From Gemmatimonadota bacterium (GTDB taxonomy: Bacteria; JAAXHH01), in NCBI GenBank assembly GCA_026702745.1, contig JAPPBT010000065.1, positions 1 through 64,000 on the forward strand: a stretch of 64,000 nt of DNA, written 5' to 3'. The translations under genes and the position numbers were made by a program. Shown here piece after piece: positions 16,406 through 23,934 of this stretch; position 1 is the stretch's first letter, and each line of letters begins with the position of its first letter. The notes beneath the pieces are model-generated. The model saw nothing but the letters and a program-made list of their open reading frames with translations. It ran no database searches and was not told where the DNA came from.

Positions 16406-17668
16406 TGGCCTGGCGTACTGGTGCTGGCGCCGTTGTTGGCAATGGCGATGGCATTGGCGGTGGCACTGGTGGTGGCCGCGTGCGGTAACGAAGATCCGAC
16501 GGGACCTGATCCCACGACGATGCCGGTACCGAAACCCATCGTGCTTGGAGCGGCTGTGGCCGAGACCGGTCGCCTCAGCACGCCCGGGGCAGAGGTCAGC
16601 CGCGGCTATCGGCTTGCCGTTGAACTGCTGAACGAGCAGGGCGGGATCGGCGGGCGGAAGGTGCAGTTGGTGATTCACGACGATGGAAGCGACGCGGACG
16701 CGAGCGTTCGCCTTTACCAGGAGATGATCGCCTCGGATTCCATCACCGCCTTTCTGGGCCCTTACGGCAGTGGGATCACCGAACCTGTGATCAGCGTGAC
16801 GGAATCGGCCGGCATCCCGCTCGTTGCCTCGGCGGCAGCGGCTCCCGAGATCTGGGCGAATCGAGGTCGGCAGTGGAGCGTGCAGATGTCGAATCCGGGC
16901 CCGACTTATCTCGAGGGTTCCGTGGAACTGGCCGCGCAGGCCGGTGCGCGCACGGTGGCCCTGGTCTGGGAGGATACGGCCTTTCCAACGGCGGTGGCCC
17001 AGGGCATTCGCGATGCGGCCCGGACCCGGGGCCTCGACCTCGTGATGGAGCAGGCCTACGCGGCGGGCGGCGCGGACCACGAGGCCCTGGCGGCCATGGC
17101 GCGGGATGCGGGCGCCGATCTGTTCATCGGCGGAGGGTATTCCGACGACGCGATCGCGTTCGCGAGGGCCGTGACCGCCGTGGAATACAGACCGCTCCTG
17201 ACGTCCCTTCTCCTGGCGAGCGGAGCATCCTTCATAGGCGAGGCGGGCGCGGCCGGGCGTTGCGTCATCGGCAACGCGGCCTGGGATCCATCGATCCGCA
17301 CGGAGGGATACATCACCACGAACGATACGTTCATTCGACGCTACGAAGCGGCCTACAACAAGATGCCGGACTACCAGGCCGCATCGGGTTTCGGCGCCGT
17401 GGAACTTCTGGCGGAGGGCATCAACCGGGCCGCCACGCTCACCGGGGAAATCGACCGCGCGTCAATCCGCGACTTTTTATTCGCGACCTCCAAACAGACC
17501 GTACTGGGACCCTTTGGCGTCTATCCGCTAGGTGACGCCCAGGCCGGTGCGCAGCGCGACCTGAAGGGCATACAGATCCAGTGGCAGGACGACGGGGCGG
17601 GGGGCCTGGTCAGTCGCATCGTACATCCGCCGGAGGTCAGCCAGGCGTCTTTGTGCTTCACGCGCTGA
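16394..17668 (+). CDS. Branched-chain amino-acid-type ABC substrate-binding lipoprotein, orphan
   Basis: 424 residues from ATG 16394, preferred over ATG 16379 because GAGAGG lies seven bases upstream. The signal peptide is long and hydrophobic (VLAPLLAMAMALAVALVVAAC) with lipobox VAAC. The mature part is a periplasmic-binding-protein type 6 fold (LivJ/LivK, urea or amide-binding group): VLGAAVAETGRLSTPG, RGYRLAVELLNEQGGIGGRK, AFLGPYGSGITEPV, VALVWEDTAFPTAVAQG, YQAASGFGAVELLAEGI. No permease or ATPase gene is adjacent, so it is an orphan receptor whose ligand cannot be read from sequence. Confidence 0.87.
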   Translation: MRVRWPGVLVLAPLLAMAMALAVALVVAACGNEDPTGPDPTTMPVPKPIVLGAAVAETGRLSTPGAEVSRGYRLAVELLNEQGGIGGRKVQLVIHDDGSDADASVRLYQEMIASDSITAFLGPYGSGITEPVISVTESAGIPLVASAAAAPEIWANRGRQWSVQMSNPGPTYLEGSVELAAQAGARTVALVWEDTAFPTAVAQGIRDAARTRGLDLVMEQAYAAGGADHEALAAMARDAGADLFIGGGYSDDAIAFARAVTAVEYRPLLTSLLLASGASFIGEAGAAGRCVIGNAAWDPSIRTEGYITTNDTFIRRYEAAYNKMPDYQAASGFGAVELLAEGINRAATLTGEIDRASIRDFLFATSKQTVLGPFGVYPLGDAQAGAQRDLKGIQIQWQDDGAGGLVSRIVHPPEVSQASLCFTR

Positions 17669-17715
17669 ATTCATCGTTGCCAGGAATCGCCAAACCATAC
17701 AGGGGAGCAACTTCA

Positions 17716-18036
17716 ATGCCTGCTTATGTCATCTCCATGATGTCCGTCCACGATCCCGGTACCTACCGGAAATACACCGACCGGACCCCTCCCATCGTCA
17801 AGAAATACGGGGGCAGGTTCCTGACGCGGGGCGAGGAAATCGCCTGTGTCGAGGGCAGGGATTACGACGGACGGATGGTGATTTTGGAGTTTCCCAGCAG
17901 GGCGCATGCAGAGGCGTGGTACAACGATCCGGCTTACCAGGAGGCGATGAAGTTCCGTCAGGCCGCGTCGACGATGAACTATCTGTTGATTCAGGCGGGT
18001 GGTGAGAATACCCGTGATCCGGACCCGAAGTTGTGA
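17716..18036 (+). CDS. DUF1330 family protein
   Basis: 106 residues from ATG 17716 preceded by AGGGGAG. Dimeric alpha/beta-barrel (ferredoxin-like) fold typical of DUF1330: AYVISMMSVHDPGTYRKYTD, KKYGGRFLTRGEE, VILEFPSRAHAEAWYNDPAY. Family members are small cytoplasmic proteins without an established reaction, related in fold to antibiotic-synthesis monooxygenases. The stop is followed by AT-richer DNA and the toxin-antitoxin cluster. Single gene, no evident operon. Confidence 0.85.
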   Translation: MPAYVISMMSVHDPGTYRKYTDRTPPIVKKYGGRFLTRGEEIACVEGRDYDGRMVILEFPSRAHAEAWYNDPAYQEAMKFRQAASTMNYLLIQAGGENTRDPDPKL

Positions 18037-18121
18037 TGGGGCGATTCTGAATCACTGTCATACGGGGATCAATGGTGACCCATACCAGACAGTACGCTTC
18101 CGGAATTGTTCTTCGTATTCC

Positions 18122-18283
18122 CTATTTTCGACGATCTTCCAGTACTAGCGTAATGGCTTTGTCTAGACTATCGAGGGCTTCATCCACGGTCCGGCCCTGA
18201 CCATTTGCTCCGGGTATTTCATCACAATAAGCGATGTACCAACCGTCGTCCCTCTCGATTATCGCCTTATATTTGTTTCTCAT
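18122..18283 (-). CDS. HicB-family antitoxin-like protein, solitary
   Basis: 53 residues, translated here directly from the minus strand: starts MRNKYKAIIERDDGWYIAYC, then DEIPGANGQGRTVDEALDSL, ends VLEDRRK. This is the HicB half-barrel (degraded RNase-H-like) pattern, in which antitoxins read xxxxDxDGxxxAxxPExPGxxxxGxTxxEAxxN. HicB neutralises the HicA ribonuclease. No HicA double-stranded-RNA-binding-like frame was found on either side, and the C-terminal DNA-binding domain of longer HicB proteins is absent, so it is probably an orphan or a relic. It lies just downstream of the HEPN-MNT pair on the same strand. Confidence 0.7.
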   Translation of the reverse strand: MRNKYKAIIERDDGWYIAYCDEIPGANGQGRTVDEALDSLDKAITLVLEDRRK

Positions 18284-18368
18284 CGTACACTCGTCCCGTC
18301 ATGTCGTTCGACGAGTCTCCATAGTCCAATAAACAAAACAAGGTTGAATCTGGCTGATCGTGTTTTTC

Positions 18369-18758
18369 TTAAGCCGTATTCTGCTCTATTTGTTCCCATA
18401 TACCTCTAGCAACATCGCACATCCTACGGGATAGTTCTATTGGCGGCTTGCCGCCTGGAAGCAACCCCAAATCGGAAGGATATCGTGCGTCGACGTACAG
18501 TTCATTCAATTGGAACAGAAGATCAGAATTTAAGTCGAGTTCTATGTGTTTTTCAATCTTGTTTCTCAATGTAATCAGGTCATGGACCTTTGGCGTAGAA
18601 CGCTCGTATTCTTCAAGGATGGCTTTGAATGATTTTTCGATCGCTTGCTGACAGTGGAAGGCAACCATATGAGTCAGGTCCTCACGATCTATGATCTCTT
18701 CCGCGACCTCCAAGTCATCACGGGCCAATTCCAACCAAGCTTTAGCCTGTTTTCTCAT
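18369..18758 (-). CDS. HEPN-domain protein of a HEPN-MNT toxin-antitoxin pair
   Basis: 129 residues, all-alpha, matching COG2250-type HEPN: AKAWLELARDDLEVAEEII, MVAFHCQQAIEKSFKAIL, KVHDLITLRNKI, ELYVDARYPSD. Its start overlaps the end of the upstream nucleotidyltransferase gene by 17 bases, the classic arrangement. In characterised pairs the HEPN protein is an RNase toxin and the MNT partner adds nucleotides to inactivate it. The canonical Rx4-6H RNase motif is not placed clearly here. An REDLTH run exists near residue 25 but lies before the helix where the motif usually falls, so RNase activity is uncertain. Confidence 0.85.
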   Translation of the reverse strand: MRKQAKAWLELARDDLEVAEEIIDREDLTHMVAFHCQQAIEKSFKAILEEYERSTPKVHDLITLRNKIEKHIELDLNSDLLFQLNELYVDARYPSDLGLLPGGKPPIELSRRMCDVARGIWEQIEQNTA

Positions 18759-19083
18759 ATACGGTTTTTCCCGATTTCTCTATTTCATTTAGAAACGATA
18801 CTCCTTGATGCAATAGGTATTCGTACTCAGCCCTGGTATAGACCAGGAGATCAATGGGAATCTCCTTGTTGATCTCCTCTATACAGTGTCTCGCCGAGAT
18901 TTTCTTGTCTATTCTCTCCTCGTAAGTCTGCGAGATGATCTCAGAGTCTAAGATGACCAAAAGGTCGACATCACTCTCCAGATGTTCTCTATCCATTGCA
19001 TGGGATCCGAAAAGCACAATCCGGTACGGGTCGAGCGTCAACAGGCGCGTAACAATGTTGTTCACGGTATTGGTTTGAGCCAC
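18742..19083 (-). CDS. Minimal nucleotidyltransferase (MntA-like) of the HEPN-MNT pair
   Basis: 113 residues. The pol-beta nucleotidyltransferase signature is intact: YRIVLFGSHAMDREHLESD, then VDLLVIL, giving GSx(10)DxD with two metal-binding aspartates. A third acidic strand is seen at IPIDLLVYT. In type VII systems this protein acts as antitoxin by transferring AMP to the HEPN toxin. It is first in the two-gene operon and overlaps the HEPN gene by 17 bases. Upstream lies an AT-rich 176-base region shared with the divergent AbiEi gene. Confidence 0.88.
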   Translation of the reverse strand: MAQTNTVNNIVTRLLTLDPYRIVLFGSHAMDREHLESDVDLLVILDSEIISQTYEERIDKKISARHCIEEINKEIPIDLLVYTRAEYEYLLHQGVSFLNEIEKSGKTVYEKTG

Positions 19084-19259
19084 TATCTTTCCTCCGGTTG
19101 CTGGACTTTATTGTAGTCAGCATCCGATGGGCTATCGTGTCTTCATCCCAGTACAATCACATCAATATCATGAAGATCTCTTGATTAGGAAAGACCCGAT
19201 GCTTGATCGGTCAAATTCAATATATTATATTTTCATTAATTCACATTAATTGAGATATT

Positions 19260-20066
19260 ATGAAGACAAAAAGTACTCCTGATAGTAAACGAGCATACCC
19301 AATCGGAAGGCAGAGGCTTTCAACTGTACTACGGGACGCGGACGATGTCATCGGAACGGACGATGTGGTCAGAACGCTACTGGTAACCCGGATAGAAGCA
19401 TCCAAGCTACTTTCCAGATGGACCAGTCAAGGATGGTTGACACGCATAGGCCGCGGGGCGTACGTACCCGTTCCTTTGGAACTGCTTGGCAACCGCTATG
19501 TACTGGACGATCACTGGGTACTGGTGCCAGTGCTCTACGGATTATCCTATATCGGCGGTTGGACCGCTGCAGAATACTGGGAACTGACGGAACAAATGTT
19601 TAAAGACACGGTCGTATTGACGTCGAATCCGGTGCGTAAAAAACACCAGGTACGTCATGGAGCCCGGTTTTGGTTGTCTCATATTCACAAACGCAAGGTG
19701 TTCGGTACCAAGGCAGTCTGGCGCGGTAACACCAGGGTACTTGTCTCAGATATTCACCGAACCATAATCGACATACTGGACAACCCAAAGCTGGGTGGTG
19801 GCATCCAGCATGTATCGGATTGCCTGGCCGTCTACTTGAAGAATCCGGACCGAAGTGATGTAACGCTCATTGAATATGCGGAGAATCTAGGCAATGGTGC
19901 CGTGATGAAGCGCTTGGGCTACTTGGTGGATAGGCTCTCTGGCCCATCGAAACTTTCGATATCGTGCCGAGAACGAATGACTGCAGGTAATGCCAAACTT
20001 GATTCCGCACTCAAATGTACGCGCCTGATAACCAGATGGCGGTTGTGGGTTCCACCAAATTGGTAA
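19260..20066 (+). CDS. AbiEi-family antitoxin/regulator, partner apparently missing
   Basis: 268 residues. The N-terminal winged helix is seen in DVVRTLLVTRIEASKLLSRW followed by GWLTRIGRGAYVPVPLELL, the standard AbiEi_4 opening. The core continues SYIGGWTAAEYWELTEQMF and TRVLVSDIHRTIIDILDNP. AbiEi represses its own operon and antagonises the AbiEii nucleotidyltransferase toxin in type IV systems. No AbiEii gene follows: 39 bases after the stop the convergent AbrB gene begins. It is therefore a solitary regulator, or the toxin was lost. The near-palindrome TTGATCGGTCAA (19203-19214) in the AT-rich leader could be an operator. Clearly lower GC than the flanking genes. Confidence 0.82.
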   Translation: MKTKSTPDSKRAYPIGRQRLSTVLRDADDVIGTDDVVRTLLVTRIEASKLLSRWTSQGWLTRIGRGAYVPVPLELLGNRYVLDDHWVLVPVLYGLSYIGGWTAAEYWELTEQMFKDTVVLTSNPVRKKHQVRHGARFWLSHIHKRKVFGTKAVWRGNTRVLVSDIHRTIIDILDNPKLGGGIQHVSDCLAVYLKNPDRSDVTLIEYAENLGNGAVMKRLGYLVDRLSGPSKLSISCRERMTAGNAKLDSALKCTRLITRWRLWVPPNW

Positions 20067-20105
20067 GAGGAGGATTTATTCACGAGTTAGGCACGCACCG
20101 CAGCA

Positions 20106-20351
20106 TCAATCTCTAAGCGACGGATCAAAAGGCTGCTCGCGGAAGGCTTGAATATCGAACGTACCATGGCCACGTCTGAGTTTATCCCTCAAAGTCCCCA
20201 GACTGGAATAGTCAATTCGCCTTGGTGGCCTGAGGATGTACCCATCCGGCCCTTCGGTGATTTCGATCTGGTCACCGGGACCCACGCCGAGGGCGTCCAG
20301 AACACTTGTCGGCAAGGTGACCTGTCCTTCTGAATCAATCCTAATAAACAT
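20106..20351 (-). CDS. AbrB/SpoVT-type antitoxin-like DNA-binding protein
   Basis: 81 residues from ATG 20351, chosen because AAGAGG lies six bases upstream; an in-frame ATG at 20408 gives 100 residues but has no ribosome site. The swapped-hairpin AbrB domain is MFIRIDSEGQVTLPTSVLD, then ALGVGPGDQIEITEGPDGY. The tail ends GTFDIQAFREQPFDPSLRD, the kind of segment that wraps a VapC/PIN toxin in VapB antitoxins. No PIN-domain gene is adjacent, so the toxin is missing or encoded elsewhere. Converges on the AbiEi gene. Confidence 0.8.
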   Translation of the reverse strand: MFIRIDSEGQVTLPTSVLDALGVGPGDQIEITEGPDGYILRPPRRIDYSSLGTLRDKLRRGHGTFDIQAFREQPFDPSLRD

Positions 20352-20466
20352 TTCGAACCTCTTACCGTTAGCTGCCTGAGCGGTACGTTCGCGACTGGGA
20401 TTATTCATAAAATATAGATCTGCCGGGAAACTTAGTTACGCATTAATCGGGATAACCCTACGAAAC

Positions 20467-21702
20467 CTAGTACTCCCATCCACACAACCCCGGCACGGGC
20501 AGGCGCAGGGTCCGGTCCAGTGCGGACAGCAGTTCGGGGGGACCGTCGAGGTCGTCGGTGACGGCCAGGCCCGTGGCGGGACGGACACCGAGCCACATGC
20601 GGGTGAAGGCGCCCACCGAGGCGGTCAGCGTGGGAAGGGCGGGGTCAGTGCCGGATTCGGCGGTGGATTCCGGGCCGAGCGTAACAACGTACTCGCCGCT
20701 CAGTCCGCGCCAGGGCGCGTCCGCGTCCAGGTACTTCTCGATCGGGTCCTTCAGAACGAGGTTGAACCGCGCCGTCGACCCGTCCAGATGGGTTTTGGCC
20801 ATGCAGGCTTCCAGGTCGCAGATCCGGGCCTGCCAGTAGCCATCACCCCGAATCAGGGTGTTGAAGGATCCCTTTTCGGACACCATCCTGGCTCGGAAGG
20901 GCTGTTTGATCAGGTCCTGGAGCTGCACGTCGGGGGGTTCGACCATCTGGAAGAGCCGGATCTGGTCGCCAAGCGATCTCATGAGCGCGAGCAGTTCCAG
21001 AAACTGGTCGTGGTCCTGGTAGGCCATCATGTAGATATAGCTGGGACCGTGTTCCTCGTGGTCGCTGGCCCAGAAGAAGTGGGTCAGTTCGCCGCCGGGA
21101 CCATCGCAATACCCCAGGAGGAAGGATTTCTCCGCATGATTCAGCTCGACCTGCAACAACTCGGCCGGATATAATCTGCAGCCGCCGTGCGTCAGCCTGC
21201 GGTTTATCATGGCGGCGTGGATCATCTCCCAGTCGTCGGCCTTCAGGCGCCTGGGAACCCGAAACGGACGGTCTATCGTGAGGTCGGCGGGATCGAAGCG
21301 TACCCTGTGTCCATAGGGACCCGTGCCGAACCCCATCAGGTCGTAGAATCCCTGTTCGAACATGGTCAGCGTGCAGATCTCCACGCCGTTCGCCGCGTCC
21401 TGGCCGATACGGTGCGCGGTGACCCGCTGGGCCAGGCGCTGTTTCCGGGCGATCCGGCTGGTCGTCACCCCCACGATGGCGGACATGGTGAGGTCTTCGT
21501 CCAGGTACCGGAACGTGCCGTCGGTCGAAGAGGCCTGGCACTCCGCCTCACCGTTCACTTCGGCCACGTCGGTCCGGGCTTTCTCCATGAACTGAGGCGC
21601 CCACTTGGCCTGCTCGTCGTTCGTGATCCAGTGCACTTCGCGCCAGATCCGTATAATCGCGTCGCGGTCGCGCTCAGTGTCATAGGGCCGGATGATCGCC
21701 AT
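20467..21702 (-). CDS. Eis-like GNAT N-acetyltransferase
   Basis: 411 residues, the length of the Eis group. Architecture is an N-terminal GNAT domain (MAIIRPYDTERDRDAIIRIW, LTMSAIVGVTTSRIARKQ with the pyrophosphate-loop-like RIARKQRLAQRV), a second GNAT-like domain in the middle and a C-terminal SCP2-like domain (LVLKDPIEKYLD, GEYVVTLGPES). It ends LPVPGLCGWEY; a free C-terminal carboxylate acts as base in Eis enzymes. Known members acetylate amines such as aminoglycosides or lysine side chains using acetyl-CoA. The substrate here is unknown. Cytoplasmic, single gene. Confidence 0.82.
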   Translation of the reverse strand: MAIIRPYDTERDRDAIIRIWREVHWITNDEQAKWAPQFMEKARTDVAEVNGEAECQASSTDGTFRYLDEDLTMSAIVGVTTSRIARKQRLAQRVTAHRIGQDAANGVEICTLTMFEQGFYDLMGFGTGPYGHRVRFDPADLTIDRPFRVPRRLKADDWEMIHAAMINRRLTHGGCRLYPAELLQVELNHAEKSFLLGYCDGPGGELTHFFWASDHEEHGPSYIYMMAYQDHDQFLELLALMRSLGDQIRLFQMVEPPDVQLQDLIKQPFRARMVSEKGSFNTLIRGDGYWQARICDLEACMAKTHLDGSTARFNLVLKDPIEKYLDADAPWRGLSGEYVVTLGPESTAESGTDPALPTLTASVGAFTRMWLGVRPATGLAVTDDLDGPPELLSALDRTLRLPVPGLCGWEY

Positions 21703-21762
21703 TTCTGTTCCTTAAACTCCTCAACCTTATGCCATTCGCCGTGGAATTCAACGTGCCCCGAG

Positions 21763-21808
21763 CTACTCCTCGCCCCGAGCTACTCCTCGAATGCTACTCT
21801 TCGCCCCG
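21763..21808 (-). repeat. Triplicated 3' end and stop of the VOC lipoprotein gene
   Basis: CTACTCYTCG occurs at 21794 (the end of the VOC gene with its TAG stop), 21780 and 21763, followed twice by GCCCCG. Spacings are 14 and 17 bases. Read on the minus strand each copy gives CGARGAGTAG. Confidence 0.85.
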
Positions 21809-22783
21809 CAGCATCCGGTGGAGGGTCTCGTTGTCCGGCGCGTCCTTGAAGACGTTCCACTCGAGATAGTAGCCCTCCGGGTCATAGGCGACGAAGGCGC
21901 GGTACCGGTCCGTTTCCTCGACCTTCTCCGACCGCATCTCGAAGGAACCGTGGTTGCTGACGTAGGCGTACCAGTCGTCGATGCGGTCCGTCCAGAAGGA
22001 CATGGTGACGGCCTTCTTCTCCGTGAAGTTGTGCATGCCGCGCGTTTCGTCCACGAGGCCCATGTAGCCCGAGGGCGATATGCGGTAGATCTTGGTCCAT
22101 CCCTGGTCCACGATCAGTTCGAAGCCCATGACGTCCTCGTAGAAGGCCTGGATCGCGGGCATGTCCTTGTAGTAGAACCACACCACCGTCGCCTTGAACC
22201 CCAGTCCCGGAGGCACGTCGGACGCCCCTTCGGCGGGGTAGATGGTCTCGGTCTCGTTCAGCACCGGAGTCAGCAACTCGTTCTCGGGGTGATCATTGAA
22301 CCGCTCGAACTCCAGGAGATAGCCTTCCGGGTCGATGGCCACGAAGCCGTGATGGGGGCGTCCCTCTACCGGGTTGTACGGGAAGCGCATCTCCACGTCC
22401 TGGTCCTTCATGTACTCCCACCACTCGTCGAGCTGGTCCGTGATGAGGGCGATGGCGACGGTCTTGGGATCGCTGGCGCTGTGCATGCCCATCTCTTCGT
22501 CGACGAGCGTGATGAAGGAACTCGGCCCCACGCGGAGGATCTTGGCGAACCCGTAATCGGCCGCCACGGCGAAGCCCAGGGTGCGGGTGTAGAACGTCGT
22601 CGCCGCTTCCACGTCGGCGTAGTACAGGAAAACATTGCTGGCCGTCATACCGTATTCGTTCATCGGATTCACGGGTGCGGACTCCTCTTCGGGCGGCGCG
22701 GGTGCTTCGGACGGATCGGATTGGCCGCACGCCGCGGCTATGAGCGCCGCGCAGGCCAGCGCGGCGGTGATCTGGCGAATCAT
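21794..22783 (-). CDS. VOC-superfamily (glyoxalase-fold) lipoprotein with two modules
   Basis: 329 residues from ATG 22783 with AAGGAGG upstream; an earlier in-frame ATG at 22813 lacks one. The signal peptide ends in lipobox IAAAC (residues about 14-18), so it is a membrane-anchored periplasmic protein. Two glyoxalase/bleomycin-resistance modules follow: SNVFLYYADVEAATTFYTRT with GFVAIDPEGYLLEFERF, and WFYYKDMPAIQAFYEDVMGF with AFVAYDPEGYYLEWNVF. The terminal E of each module matches the usual metal-ligand position. VOC proteins are metal-dependent isomerases, dioxygenases or binding proteins. An exported lipidated one is less common and the substrate is unknown. Confidence 0.85.
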   Translation of the reverse strand: MIRQITAALACAALIAAACGQSDPSEAPAPPEEESAPVNPMNEYGMTASNVFLYYADVEAATTFYTRTLGFAVAADYGFAKILRVGPSSFITLVDEEMGMHSASDPKTVAIALITDQLDEWWEYMKDQDVEMRFPYNPVEGRPHHGFVAIDPEGYLLEFERFNDHPENELLTPVLNETETIYPAEGASDVPPGLGFKATVVWFYYKDMPAIQAFYEDVMGFELIVDQGWTKIYRISPSGYMGLVDETRGMHNFTEKKAVTMSFWTDRIDDWYAYVSNHGSFEMRSEKVEETDRYRAFVAYDPEGYYLEWNVFKDAPDNETLHRMLRGEE

Positions 22784-22843
22784 GATTCCTCCTTGCCGGG
22801 GTGATATGCGCAACCACGTCTCGTTGCGCGTCCTCGCCGGGGT

Positions 22844-23314
22844 TTACGGATCGGCCGGGTACTGGCAGTTGTAATGGCAGACGCCGCAGGTAATGTTCAG
22901 GTCCTGCAGCGCCGAGTCGGCCTCAATGGCGGAACCGGTCTCCGCGGCGGCAATAAGCGTCTCGGCCCGTATCTGGAAGTCGGAGGCGTAGAACCCGTAT
23001 CTCGAGGAGTCATACCGCGGCGGCATCGTCGAAACCTCTTCCATGATTTCCTTGAGACTGCTCACGTCGGCCCCGATCGTCCCCAGAGCACCATTCTCTA
23101 CCGCCGCGGCGATCCCTTCGCAGAGCCGGGCGATCTCTCTCATGTGCTCCTGACGGGCCTCCGTATTGGGATCGGGCGCTTCGATTTCGGCCGGTTCCGC
23201 TCCGTGGTCCTGGCTATCGCCGCCGTCTTCGCCACCGCAACCCGCCACGGCCCAGCCGGCGATCAGGAAGCAGGCCAGCGCGGACGTCATGATCCGATTG
23301 AAAGGACGTTTCAT
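22844..23314 (-). CDS. Lipoprotein cytochrome c (c'/c556-like) with one C-terminal haem motif
   Basis: 156 residues. The signal peptide and lipobox VAGC (residues about 22-25) are followed by an acidic linker and a helical domain (ARQEHMREIARLCEGIAAAV, DVSSLKEIMEEVSTMP, FQIRAETLIAAAETGS). A single haem-attachment motif CGVCH lies near the C-terminus. A helical bundle with a C-terminal CxxCH is the class II (c'/c556) layout. It probably binds haem in the periplasm for electron transfer or gas sensing. A good candidate promoter lies upstream (TTGACA at 23510-23505). The VOC gene follows on the same strand after 60 bases, so the two may be cotranscribed. Confidence 0.8.
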   Translation of the reverse strand: MKRPFNRIMTSALACFLIAGWAVAGCGGEDGGDSQDHGAEPAEIEAPDPNTEARQEHMREIARLCEGIAAAVENGALGTIGADVSSLKEIMEEVSTMPPRYDSSRYGFYASDFQIRAETLIAAAETGSAIEADSALQDLNITCGVCHYNCQYPADP

Positions 23315-23482
23315 GGGTGTTCCTCTTGTGGGGTCTCGTAAGGAGACAGGGGGTGTTGCCCGGATGTTCCCGCCGAATACCCTGGCCGAAATTACCCGGA
23401 AACAAAAGCGCGTTCAGTCCGGAACCGGCTGTACAGACCGCTCGTTTCGCCTGTGGACGTGCAGGTCCGATCTTTTTTCGAC

Positions 23483-23510
23483 ATGGTAACCCGAACCGAT
23501 GAATTGTCAA
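23483..23510 (-). promoter_or_regulatory. Candidate sigma-70-type promoter of the cytochrome c gene
   Basis: On the minus strand TTGACA (23510-23505) is separated by 16 bases from TACCAT (23488-23483). The leader to the ATG at 23314 would be about 160 bases. Consensus match only. Confidence 0.35.
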
Positions 23511-23562
23511 CCTGTTTCGATGGATGAAGGAAGCGGTGTGGCGCGATAAGGAAGGCTACCGA

Positions 23563-23613
23563 TATATGCCAAAATGGCAGTTCATGGCGCCAATACTGCC
23601 AAATTGGCATATA
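23563..23613 (+). promoter_or_regulatory. Double palindrome upstream of lon, possible operator
   Basis: Two 13-bp palindromes TGCCA-NNN-TGGCA lie at 23567-23579 and 23597-23609, exactly 30 bp apart. A third palindrome TGGCGCCA (23585-23592) sits between them. The two outer copies are also mutually inverted: 18-base arms 23563-23580 and 23596-23613 match at 16 of 18 positions. This could be a repressor site on one DNA face or an RNA hairpin. It lies 320 bases before the lon ATG. Confidence 0.6.
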
Positions 23614-23934
23614 CCAGTGAATGCATGTCCTGCCGGTGATCGGAAACACCCTGAATTCGTCGAGCCGGTACCCCAAACTCATCCCGCACAGGCCCGGAAT
23701 CGCCGTGGCATGATGTTTGCGCCTTCCATCTATGCATTACGGCACGAACTTCCGGTCCAAATGAAGCGAACAGGCCGGTTCGTGCGTATAAAGAGGGTAA
23801 GCAGCCACGAGGGCGGCCGGTCGTCCGCCGACTTGGCGCACCACAGGGTGGTACGTGCAACCGGCCGACCGTCTCCCGAGCGGCCGGTCGTCTCTCGAGG
23901 ACGCAAAGCAAGGCGGAGAAAGCGAGGCACAAGC

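Larger units (their letters stand above)
23315..23934 (+). other. 620-base region between cytochrome c and lon
   Basis: Holds the minus-strand cytochrome promoter candidate, the symmetrical dyad at 23563-23613 and a long GC-rich leader before lon. A reading frame is open in phase with lon from 23524 (137 codons), but it lacks a ribosome site and its product resembles no Lon N-terminus, so I treat it as untranslated. The leader contains two copies of GCGGCCGGTCGTC (near 23813 and 23880). Confidence 0.6.

Noticed and set aside
20067-20105. Remnant of an AbiEii toxin after AbiEi
   Set aside because: GAGGAGG is followed by a 14-codon open stretch, but there is no start codon and too little sequence to compare with AbiEii.
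23524-23934. N-terminal extension of Lon by 137 residues
   Set aside because: In frame and open, but it crosses the palindromic region, has no ribosome site, and the normal Lon start follows at 23935.
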